From: JBFAPK01 sp040676675 | GTDB taxonomy: Bacteria; Actinomycetota; Actinomycetes; Mycobacteriales; Micromonosporaceae | NCBI RefSeq assembly: GCF_040676675.1 | Contig: NZ_JBFAPK010000062.1 | Location: forward strand, 1-35,808 | Length of the DNA stretch: 35,808 nt | Direction of reading: 5' to 3' | Shown: in pieces, positions 14,726-21,689 of the stretch | Layout: every line of letters starts with the position of its first letter | How positions within the stretch are numbered: the first letter of the stretch is position 1 | The notes under the pieces: generated by a model | The model's database searches: none | Seen by the model: the letters and a program-made list of their open reading frames with translations, nothing else | What the model was told of the DNA's origin: nothing | Program-made: the position numbers and the translations under genes

Positions 14726-16017
14726 CCACCAGCAGCGGCGCGACGCCCGCCGCGACCCGCGCCGGCACCGCGACCCGCGCGGACGCGGCGGCCCTGCCGT
14801 CGCTACTCGGCGCGATCTCCGCCGAGCGCGCGCACGCCTGCGTCGCCGCGCTGGCCGGCGACGATTTCACGGGCCGGCGGGTCGGAACCGCCGGCAACGC
14901 GGCCGCCCGGTCCTGGCTCGCCGCGCGGCTGGCCGAACTCGGTGCGGCCGCGCAGGTGGACGAGTTTCCGGTGCGCCGGGTGCCGCAGGTGTACGCGGTG
15001 CCGTCGGCGCGGTGGCATTCCGGGGACGGCCGGGGCGCGGAGCTGGTCTTCGGCCGGGATGTCGCGCCGCACCTGACCTCGGCCGACCTGCCACGGGCGC
15101 GGTACGGGCCCGTCGCGGTGGCTGGGACAGGCGACCCGTCCGGCCGGTGGCTGCTGGTACCGGAGGGGACGAACCTGTTCGACGCGTACCGGGACGCGGG
15201 CGACGCGGCGGGGCTGCTCGTGGCCCGTGCGGTGGACGCCGACGGGTGGCAGTACACGACGCTGGCCGGCCCGGACCCGGGGCCGCTGCCGGTACTCGCC
15301 CTGGCCACCTCCGCGCACCGGGCACTCGGCCACGCCGTCTCGGCCGGCGGGGCCTGGTTCACCGGGGACGCGCCGATCCGCCGGGTCGACGTCACCGGCA
15401 CCAACCTGTACGGCCGGCTCCGCGCCGTGGCGGCGGGGCGCGCCGACATCCTGTTGACCGCGCACTTCGACGGGGTGGGCGACCATCCGGGCCTGCGGCA
15501 GCCGGCCGCGGCGGACAACGCCAGCGGCGTCGCCGTCGTCCTGGAGGCCGCCCGGGTCCTCACCACCGCGCTACCGGCGGGCACGGGGCTGTCGGTCGCG
15601 TTCCTCGACGGTGAGGAGACCGGCGCGCTCGGGTCGGCGCACCACGCCGCCCGGCTCCGCGCCGCCGGAGCCACGCCGTGGGTGGTCAACGTCGACGGGG
15701 CCGGGCGGCTCGACGACGCCGCCGCCGTGGAGGCCGGCGGACCGGCCCACCGGCTGCTCGCCGTGCTGGACCAGGCCGGCCGGCACACCGAGGTGCCCCT
15801 CGCCGCCGGGCCGGTGGCCTCCGACAACCGCCGCTACGCCGCCGCCGGGCTCGCCACCGTCGGAATCGGCGCCGGCATGGCCGGCTACCACAGCCCCGCC
15901 GACACTCCGGAGCGGGTCGAGCCCGCCACCCTCGCCGCGATCGCGCGGCTGGTCACCGCGACGGTCCGGCTCGCCGCGGACCACCTGACCCGGCGGCCAC
16001 CGGTACCCGCCGCCTGA
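14722..16017 (+). CDS. Cytoplasmic M28-family metallopeptidase in the arsenic operon
   Basis: 431 residues with no signal peptide or membrane helix. The M28 site is complete: LTAHFDGVGD (His248), AADNASGVAVV (Asp265), LDGEETGALGS (Glu298/299), NVDGAG (Asp325) and GYHSPADTPERV (His390). An inserted region of about 130 residues separates the N-terminal helices from the metal core, as in PA-insert-type M28 proteins. The start is taken as GTG at 14722, in a GTGA overlap with the Cys-rich gene; ATG at 14713 is the alternative. It follows directly after a thiol-rich peptide gene, so that peptide or a thiol-peptide conjugate is a plausible substrate. No standard arsenic-resistance role for M28 enzymes is known to me. 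Confidence 0.85.
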   Translation: MTTSSGATPAATRAGTATRADAAALPSLLGAISAERAHACVAALAGDDFTGRRVGTAGNAAARSWLAARLAELGAAAQVDEFPVRRVPQVYAVPSARWHSGDGRGAELVFGRDVAPHLTSADLPRARYGPVAVAGTGDPSGRWLLVPEGTNLFDAYRDAGDAAGLLVARAVDADGWQYTTLAGPDPGPLPVLALATSAHRALGHAVSAGGAWFTGDAPIRRVDVTGTNLYGRLRAVAAGRADILLTAHFDGVGDHPGLRQPAAADNASGVAVVLEAARVLTTALPAGTGLSVAFLDGEETGALGSAHHAARLRAAGATPWVVNVDGAGRLDDAAAVEAGGPAHRLLAVLDQAGRHTEVPLAAGPVASDNRRYAAAGLATVGIGAGMAGYHSPADTPERVEPATLAAIARLVTATVRLAADHLTRRPPVPAA

Positions 16018-16037
16018 CCGAGACCGAGGAGCCTGTG

Positions 16038-17351
16038 ATGCACACCCGATGGGAAGACCTGCCCGTGGTCGTGATCGGCGCCGGACCGGTCGGTCTGGCC
16101 ACGGCCGCGCACCTGCACGCGCGCGGCCTGCCGTTCACCCTGCTGGAGGCCGGCGACGGACCCGCGGCCGCGGTCCGGCAATGGGGACACGTGCGGCTTT
16201 TCTCGCCGTGGCGGTACAACGTCGACCCGGCCGCGCGACGGCTGCTGGCGGAGAGCGGCTGGGTCGCGCCCGACCCCGAGGCGCTGCCCACCGGCGGGCA
16301 ACTCGTCGCCGACTACCTGCGGCCCCTCGCCGACCTGCCGGAGTTGAAGCCGCACATCCGCTACGACAGCGAGGTGGTGGCGGTGACCCGCCTCGGCCTG
16401 GACCGGGTCCGCACCGCCGGCCGCGAGAGCACCCCGTTCCTGGTCCGGCTCGCCTTCGGCGAAGACCTGCTCGCCCGCGCGGTCGTCGACGCCTCCGGCA
16501 CCTGGCGTACGCCCAACGTGCTGGGCGGCTCCGGCATCCCCGCGCACGGCGAGACCGACGCCGACCCGTACGTCGAACACGCCCTGCCCGACGTTCTCGG
16601 CGCCGACCGGGCCAGGTTCGCCGGGCGCCGCACCCTGGTCGTCGGCGCCGGCCACTCCGCGGCCAACACCCTGCTCGCCCTCACCGAACTCGCCGAACAG
16701 GCCGCCGGCACGACGGTGACGTGGGCGATCCGCGCGGCCAGCCCCGCACGCGCGTACGGCGGCGGGAGCGCCGACGCGCTCCCGGCGCGCGGCGCGCTCG
16801 GCACCCGGCTGCGGGAACACGTCGAAGCCGGCCGCATCACCCTGGTCACCGGCTTCTCCGTGCAGCGGCTCACCCCGCAGCCCGACGGTGTGGCGGTCTC
16901 CGACGGGACCCGCACGCTCGTGGCGGACCGGATCGTGTCGGCCACCGGTTTCCGGCCCGACCACCGGATCGTCGGCGAGCTGCGCTTGGACCTGGACCCG
17001 ATCATGGGATCGACCCGGGCGCTCGCGCCGCTGATCGACCCGAACCAGCACTCCTGCGGCACGGTGCCGCCGCACGGCGTCGACGAACTCACCCATCCCG
17101 AACCGGGCTACTACGCGGTCGGCGTCAAGAGCTACGGCCGGGCCCCGACGTTCCTGCTGGCCACCGGCTACGAGCAGGCCCGCTCGGTGGTCGCCGCCCT
17201 CGCCGGGGACTGGACCGCCGCCCGCGACGTCCAACTCGACCTGCCCGAGACCGGCGTCTGCAACAGCGATCCTGTCATCGGCGAGAACACGATCGCCGAT
17301 CCCGGTGGCTGCTGCGCCACCCCGCCCACCGCCGAGACCGCCCAGGCGTAG
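16038..17351 (+). CDS. FAD-dependent NAD(P)H oxidoreductase / flavin monooxygenase-like (ArsO-like)
   Basis: 437 residues with two Rossmann motifs: VVIGAGPVGLATAAHL near the N-terminus (FAD) and LVVGAGHSAAN (residues about 200-210, NADPH). The ATGF-type motif SATGFRPDHRI marks class B flavin monooxygenase relatives. The start ATG has GAGGA 8 nt upstream and lies 20 nt after the peptidase stop. Similar flavoproteins (ArsO) occur in Streptomyces ars operons, with unresolved chemistry; oxidation of organoarsenicals or thiol-arsenic species is possible. Unusual: a tail after the catalytic fold contains GVCNSDP and DPGGCCATPP (Cys425-426), echoing the CC-Gly-x-Pro motifs of the small protein at 14456 and suggesting thiol or arsenic hand-over. 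Confidence 0.85.
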   Translation: MHTRWEDLPVVVIGAGPVGLATAAHLHARGLPFTLLEAGDGPAAAVRQWGHVRLFSPWRYNVDPAARRLLAESGWVAPDPEALPTGGQLVADYLRPLADLPELKPHIRYDSEVVAVTRLGLDRVRTAGRESTPFLVRLAFGEDLLARAVVDASGTWRTPNVLGGSGIPAHGETDADPYVEHALPDVLGADRARFAGRRTLVVGAGHSAANTLLALTELAEQAAGTTVTWAIRAASPARAYGGGSADALPARGALGTRLREHVEAGRITLVTGFSVQRLTPQPDGVAVSDGTRTLVADRIVSATGFRPDHRIVGELRLDLDPIMGSTRALAPLIDPNQHSCGTVPPHGVDELTHPEPGYYAVGVKSYGRAPTFLLATGYEQARSVVAALAGDWTAARDVQLDLPETGVCNSDPVIGENTIADPGGCCATPPTAETAQA

Positions 17352-17639
17352 GCGGGAAAGGCACCATCGGCTACCCCACCATCGCCGGGGCCGCCGCTCT
17401 GCTCCTCGCCTTCGGCGGTGACACCTTGGTCCTCGCCGCCAGCGGCGCAACCTGCCGCCGCGCCGCCGCCGGCATCCTCACCCGCGCCGACGACGCGGCG
17501 TCAGCGGCACACCCACGAGGATCTCCTGCGGAGTCACCAGTCGCGGATCGGCGGCACGGGGAGGGCGTCGGTGTGTGACCCCGAGGGGTGGTTGAGGTCG
17601 CGAACTGGCGAAGCGGCCTCCGTGGGCGAGGCTCAGCGC
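17352..17639. other. Gene-free 288-bp gap between convergent genes
   Basis: A short Ala/Gly/Leu-rich open stretch (about 17363-17500) resembles coding DNA but has no usable start and no recognisable product; it may be a gene remnant. No clear terminator hairpin was seen. Base composition becomes less GC-rich toward 17640, where the phosphorylase operon begins. Confidence 0.4.
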
Positions 17640-19631
17640 TCAGTCGATCGATCCTCGGAGGGTGCTCGCCAGATTGGTGAGCCGCTCGTCCGCCCGGCGG
17701 CGTCGGTGTTTCACCCATTCCTTGCCCTCGGCCGCGGTCCCCTCGAGTACGTGCAGCGTCTGACTGAGCCCGGAAGCGTCCAAGGAGAGCTGTGTAATCT
17801 TGGCTGGGTCCTCGTCGTGCTGGTCCGCCTCGTCGTCGGACTCGCTCACCCGGACCGAGATCGGTTCGCCGTTGAAGAGGGTCAGCTCGAAGGTCGGTCG
17901 TTGCGCGGCGATCCCGTCGATCCGGACCGCGGCGACGGCGTCGAAGCGGTAGTTGAGGCGCTGAATTGTGTGGTGGGTGGCGCCTTCGAAGTCGAGATCG
18001 ATGTTGACCTGTCGGACTCCGTCCTCGGTGAGGAGGAAAAGCAGTAGTTGGTAATGGCTGTACCGCCACGGTCCGCGAGGGTATCGCGCTTTCTTGCAGG
18101 AGGGAGCCGGTGCCTCGATGAAGGCGTGTGTAATCACTTGGCTGGGGCGGAGCCGGTACTGCCGCATGGCTTGGTCGACCAGGACTTTACGGTCGCCTTC
18201 GAGCCAGGCAGCCATCTCGGTGTCCGACGGCTTGTCGGCCAGCTTGCGCCGCCACCGGTGGTACGCGGCCCATCGGGCAGCTTCCTTGTCGGCTCGTTCG
18301 GCCTGGTCAGCGGCCACCCTCCGTCGCTCGGCGATGATCCGGAACGATGCGCGCATCGCCGGCACCGCGGACGCCGCCGCGAGCAGGAGCCACGCCGTAC
18401 CCGCCAGGGGTGCGGCCGACACCGCGGCGGGAACGGCCGACAGACTCCCTATGCCAAGGACTGCCAGCCCACCGAGATGGAGGATCGTGGTTCTGACGGG
18501 TACACGGAGTTCTCGGCGGTATGCCGTCAAGGTGTCCTGCTCCCACCGGGTCCGGACATCGCTGACCAGGTATCGAACCAGCCAGGCGACTCGTTCGGCC
18601 TCGATGCGCTGTTCACGGTAGAGATCGACTATCTCGTCGCGGAGCTGCCGCCGGATTCCCGCCGTCTGCGTGAGCCAGTAGTTTCGTTCGGTGCCGCGGG
18701 GGACGTACCGTCCGAAGTAGCGACTGAAGAGCCGGTCGACCTTCCGGGCAAAGCCTCCGGGCGGCGCTTCGGGGCGACGCTGGCGGGGCGGGACCATTTC
18801 CGCGTCCTTGGCACGCAACCGCGCCCTGCGGTAATGCCGGTCCGCCCCGCCGCCGAAGAAGGCGACCAGGCCACCCAGGCTGGCAAGCAGGCCGAGAACG
18901 GAGCCGAGCTGGCCGCGACCAGCCACCAGCACCACCAACCCGATGATCGCGAAGGCGAAGAGGAGCGCGCCGGCGCCGGCATACAGCCAGTCCCGGACGG
19001 GGATGTCGGCGGGATGGACCGGCAGGGTCCTCGGCTGCGCGGGTGTGGGATGGAAGAACTTCCAGACTCGGTTCAACCGGTCATTCGCCGTACGCTGCGC
19101 CTCAGCGAGGGCGACGGACCGCTGCCACATCTCATCCTGCATCGCGCCCTCGAGCAGCGCCTCAAGGTGTCCGTAGATCCAGTCCCGTTGGCGCCGATTC
19201 AGTGCGTCGATCTCCTTGATCACGAGATCCGTCTCGGCTGCGCTGACAGGAGCCAGCAAACGGACCGTGACCCTCAAGCCCGCTGCCCACTCGTCGCGGT
19301 CGTCGAGGTGAGGCAGGCTTGCGCAGATGGCCTCCAGGCGATCCAACTCCTCCGTGCCAAGCTGTCGCAGGGTGCGACCGCTCAACAGCGCGATAAGCCG
19401 GTAGAACTGGACTTCCGTGGTGGCATGGCCACCGGCCACCGCCTTCTCGATCAACCTGCGCGCCTCGCCACGAACCCGCGCGTTGAGATACCGCACCGCG
19501 GCGTGGAACTGTTCTTCAGGGCTCGGGTCCGGCGGCAGTTTGTAGAAGTTGACGTCGCCGTGAACGGTCCCCGCCTGCAATCCGACGTGCGCTTCTCCCT
19601 GGGCGACGTTGGTCGAAGTTGTCGCTGTCAT
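17640..19631 (-). CDS. Multi-pass membrane protein with N-terminal Q-x-G (amyloid-like) motif
   Basis: 663 residues, not a named family. Layout: residues 1-30 carry AHVGLQAGTVHGDVNFY, nearly repeated in the partner gene upstream. About 35-195 is a helical region (EEQFHAAVRYLNARVRGEAR, then Leu-rich repeats of acidic/basic helices). A first pair of membrane helices follows (about 215-270), then a basic linker (RHYRRARLRAKDAE), a helical YFGRYVPRG region, a second hydrophobic pair (about 390-440) and a long charged helix. The C-terminal beta-rich domain includes WRYSHYQLLLFLLTEDGVRQ and FELTLFNGEPISVRV. The start overlaps the upstream stop (ATGA). I infer that the N-terminal motif recruits it to the phosphorylase and that it acts at the membrane. 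The exact activity is unknown. Confidence 0.75.
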   Translation of the reverse strand: MTATTSTNVAQGEAHVGLQAGTVHGDVNFYKLPPDPSPEEQFHAAVRYLNARVRGEARRLIEKAVAGGHATTEVQFYRLIALLSGRTLRQLGTEELDRLEAICASLPHLDDRDEWAAGLRVTVRLLAPVSAAETDLVIKEIDALNRRQRDWIYGHLEALLEGAMQDEMWQRSVALAEAQRTANDRLNRVWKFFHPTPAQPRTLPVHPADIPVRDWLYAGAGALLFAFAIIGLVVLVAGRGQLGSVLGLLASLGGLVAFFGGGADRHYRRARLRAKDAEMVPPRQRRPEAPPGGFARKVDRLFSRYFGRYVPRGTERNYWLTQTAGIRRQLRDEIVDLYREQRIEAERVAWLVRYLVSDVRTRWEQDTLTAYRRELRVPVRTTILHLGGLAVLGIGSLSAVPAAVSAAPLAGTAWLLLAAASAVPAMRASFRIIAERRRVAADQAERADKEAARWAAYHRWRRKLADKPSDTEMAAWLEGDRKVLVDQAMRQYRLRPSQVITHAFIEAPAPSCKKARYPRGPWRYSHYQLLLFLLTEDGVRQVNIDLDFEGATHHTIQRLNYRFDAVAAVRIDGIAAQRPTFELTLFNGEPISVRVSESDDEADQHDEDPAKITQLSLDASGLSQTLHVLEGTAAEGKEWVKHRRRRADERLTNLASTLRGSID
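19551..19610 (-). other. Q-A-G / H-G repeat motif, copy in the membrane protein
   Basis: Encodes residues 8-27 of the membrane protein: N-V-A-x-G-x-A-x-V-G-L-Q-A-G-x-V-H-G-D-V. It shares 12 of 20 identical positions with 19913-19972 in the adjacent gene. Valine/isoleucine alternation around Q-A-G resembles RHIM and bacterial amyloid signalling motifs. Confidence 0.65.
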
Positions 19632-19990
19632 GACATCCCCCGCACCACGGCGATGATCGTCGCTAGTCGCGCTGCCAGCTCAGCCACGTCGGCAACCAGA
19701 CCCCGCAACCGCTTGAGCGCGACGAGCAGGCCGCCCCTCCTCTGGGGCTCGTCGTCCGAAAGGCATTCGGATGCCGCGTCCAGCTCCGACTCGGCCGCGG
19801 CATAGGTCTCTTCGTCCAGCCGACCGTCGAGGTGGGCCTGCTTGAGATGCTGTCGCAGGTCCGCGATGCTCGCTGCCAGGTCGATCGGCCGGTCGGGGGC
19901 TGCGCCGACAATGACGTTGCCGTGGATCTGTCCGGCCTGTACCCCCACGCGAGCACTGCCGGTGGCGATGTTTCGGTTCGTCATGCGCAT
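19628..19990 (-). CDS. Possible internally started 120-aa product (motif plus helical tail)
   Basis: Within the phosphorylase gene, AGGAG (19998-20002) lies 7 nt before an in-frame ATG at 19990 (codon 267), immediately before the amyloid-like motif; a second ATG follows two codons later. Translation from here would give a free adaptor carrying the motif (residues 7-26) and the C-terminal helices without the enzyme domain. Such a good site exactly at the domain border is unlikely by chance, but expression is not shown. It may instead be a trace of an ancestral separate gene. Confidence 0.4.
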   Translation of the reverse strand: MRMTNRNIATGSARVGVQAGQIHGNVIVGAAPDRPIDLAASIADLRQHLKQAHLDGRLDEETYAAAESELDAASECLSDDEPQRRGGLLVALKRLRGLVADVAELAARLATIIAVVRGMS

Positions 19991-20788
19991 TGTCCGGCTC
20001 CTGTCTCGGCTCACATCGCCTGCCCGGTTTCCGGGCCTTTCGTTGATCATTTCCTGCGCGAGCGCGAGGGCGAAGGCGGCAGCGTGACGTGCGGCCGTCG
20101 GCTGCCAGTTCTTCTCGTCAGTGGCCGCCTTGGTGCCGTCGGCACGGTCGCTGATGCCCCGTACGATCACGACGGGCAGAGCACGGTTGAGGTGACCCGC
20201 CTGGGCTACGCCCGCTGCCTCCATTTCAATCGCCGCCGCGTCGTTGTAGTGCTGCCTGATCCACCGGGCCTGCTCGGAAATCGCCGAATCCTGCACGACC
20301 TCGCCGGCGGCGATCGGCCCGAAGTGGACGGCGGGGGTGGCGCCGTGTGGCAGACCCTGGCGCCAGTCGCCGGTCCGGGCCACGTGATGGGCGATCTGGT
20401 CGGCCTCGTGCGGAATTTCCCACGCCTTCGGCCTGGCCTTCAGACCGTCGTCCTCGCTGGTGCCACCGTGATAGGCGTAGATCTTGCTCGCGACCACGAC
20501 ATCGCCAAGCCGGACGTTGGCCCGCAGGCCTCCGGCCACCCCGACGAACAACACGGCGGCTGGGGCAAACGCCGCCATCGCGCGCTCGGCGAGGACCGCG
20601 GCCGGATGATTGCCTTTGCCCGCCAGGGCGAGTGCGACCCGGCCGCCACCTTGACTGATCCGGCCGAGTTCGAAGCGGGTGCCCGCGCTGTGTCGGTGCA
20701 CTCGCAGATCGGTCAACCGGTCACGGACCGCTTCGTACTCGAGGTTCAGGGCCGTGAGGATCACGACGAGCCCACTGTCCGTAGTCAT
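19628..20788 (-). CDS. Nucleoside phosphorylase/nucleosidase-fold protein with C-terminal amyloid-like motif
   Basis: 386 residues. Residues 1-245 are a PNP/UDP phosphorylase (MTA/SAH nucleosidase-like) domain: VVILTALNLEYEAV, FVGVAGGLRANVRLGDVVVA, AAIEMEAAGVAQA (Glu188/Glu190, ribose-binding) and VIVRGISDRADG (Asp214, catalytic acid). After a basic linker come residues 273-292, with VGVQAGQIHGNV, then two amphipathic helices and a hydrophobic end (LATIIAVVRGMS). This fold cleaves nucleoside N-glycosidic bonds; related domains are ATP- or nucleoside-depleting effectors in bacterial and fungal NLR-type immunity. The start ATG overlaps the regulator stop and its own stop overlaps the membrane protein start (both ATGA). 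An ideal internal start exists at 19990. Fold confidence is high; role inferred. Confidence 0.85.
   Translation of the reverse strand: MTTDSGLVVILTALNLEYEAVRDRLTDLRVHRHSAGTRFELGRISQGGGRVALALAGKGNHPAAVLAERAMAAFAPAAVLFVGVAGGLRANVRLGDVVVASKIYAYHGGTSEDDGLKARPKAWEIPHEADQIAHHVARTGDWRQGLPHGATPAVHFGPIAAGEVVQDSAISEQARWIRQHYNDAAAIEMEAAGVAQAGHLNRALPVVIVRGISDRADGTKAATDEKNWQPTAARHAAAFALALAQEMINERPGNRAGDVSRDRSRTMRMTNRNIATGSARVGVQAGQIHGNVIVGAAPDRPIDLAASIADLRQHLKQAHLDGRLDEETYAAAESELDAASECLSDDEPQRRGGLLVALKRLRGLVADVAELAARLATIIAVVRGMS
19913..19972 (-). other. Q-A-G / H-G repeat motif, copy in the phosphorylase protein
   Basis: Encodes residues 273-292: N-I-A-x-G-x-A-x-V-G-V-Q-A-G-x-I-H-G-N-V, the partner of 19551-19610. 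It lies C-terminal to the enzyme domain here but at the extreme N-terminus of the membrane protein. That arrangement suits end-to-end homotypic recruitment. Confidence 0.65.
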
Positions 20789-21513
20789 GCTGTCTCCTTG
20801 CCTGCCGGGCTGATGGGTCTGGTCATCGGGGGGTGCAGTGTGGTGCGCGGGCCGGGTCGGAACAGCCGAGCGGGGCGTCCGCCATCCGTCTTGCGAGTTG
20901 GCCCCGTGGGGACGATGAAGCCGGCTACGCTCTGCACTTTGCGGTAGAAGTTCCGCGGATCGAGCGGTACGCCCCACACCGCTTCGTAGACGCGCTGCAG
21001 TTCGGAGATCGTGAACGTCGGGCCGCAGAAGGCGGTCGCGAGCGCCGTGCGCTCCAGCTTTTCCCGGGCCCGCTCGATGCCGTCCGTGAGGATCTGTCGG
21101 TGGTCGAAGGCGAGGTGTACCTCGTCGGATGTCGCATGCTCCACGGGCGTCCAGCGCGCCTCTGACGCGTCGGTACCGGCGACCGGCTCGGGCAACCGAG
21201 GGGCAATGGCCAGGTAGGCCACAGAGACCACCCGGTCTCTCGGGTCACGTCCCGGCGAGCCGTAGGTGCCCAGTTGCTCAAGGTGCAACTGATCAGCCCC
21301 GAGGCCGGCCTCTTCGGCAAGCTCCCGGTAGGCGGCGGTCGGAAGGTCTTCCTCGCGGTGGCCGAGGAAACCGCCGGGCAGGGCAAGTGCGCCCCGATAG
21401 GGCTCGACGCCGCGCTCGATCAACAGCACCTGGAGCTGAGATTCGCGCAGCGTGAAGATTACGAGGTCGACCGCGAGGAGAACGGCGGGAGCGACCCATC
21501 GATCGTCGGACAT
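20785..21513 (-). CDS. NrtR-type regulator (Nudix domain plus winged helix)
   Basis: 242 residues. The N-terminal Nudix-like domain has LPGGFLGHREEDL and AAYRELAEEAGL, a near-consensus Nudix box with one extra residue, so hydrolase activity may be lost, as in most NrtR proteins. The C-terminal winged helix matches NrtR regulators: FTISELQRVYEAVWG, RNFYRKVQSVAGFIVPTG. NrtR proteins normally repress NAD or ADP-ribose metabolism genes and release DNA on binding ADP-ribose or related compounds. Here the gene heads a three-gene coupled operon with a nucleosidase-fold effector, so it may sense a nucleotide signal and control that effector. There is no Shine-Dalgarno; TATGGT 6 nt before ATG suggests leaderless translation. 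Confidence 0.88.
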   Translation of the reverse strand: MSDDRWVAPAVLLAVDLVIFTLRESQLQVLLIERGVEPYRGALALPGGFLGHREEDLPTAAYRELAEEAGLGADQLHLEQLGTYGSPGRDPRDRVVSVAYLAIAPRLPEPVAGTDASEARWTPVEHATSDEVHLAFDHRQILTDGIERAREKLERTALATAFCGPTFTISELQRVYEAVWGVPLDPRNFYRKVQSVAGFIVPTGPTRKTDGGRPARLFRPGPRTTLHPPMTRPISPAGKETA

Positions 21514-21519
21514 GAATAG

Positions 21520-21553
21520 ACCATAGGCTTACTGTCACACTGACAGTAAGCCT
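21520..21553 (-). promoter_or_regulatory. Leaderless promoter overlapped by a 13-bp perfect inverted repeat (NrtR operator)
   Basis: aggcttactgtca (21525-21537) and tgacagtaagcct (21541-21553) are exact reverse complements around cac. The core TTACTGTCA-nnn-TGACAGTAA fits the style of NrtR boxes. On the minus strand, -10 TATGGT (21520-21525) lies 6 nt before the ATG and the palindrome fills the spacer and -35 region, so binding should repress the operon. The divergent sigma gene starts 137 nt away. Confidence 0.75.
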
Positions 21554-21689
21554 GGTGAGTGTCGGGTTTCGGCACTTCGCTCAGGACCATGTCCGGTCCT
21601 GGGCACCTGCTGTCTCACACGGAGATCGACGGGGCCTCCCTCCGCCGCGTACCGCCCGCGCGTCTGGATGGGTGAGGAGGGCGATCGGG

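Noticed and set aside
18048..19805. 585-codon plus-strand frame opposite the membrane protein gene
   Set aside because: No recognisable domain; the minus-strand frame has membrane helices, coupled starts and a shared motif.
17640..21553. Prophage or integrative element ends around the phosphorylase operon
   Set aside because: Base composition shifts, but no integrase, transposase, tRNA target or flanking direct repeat was found.
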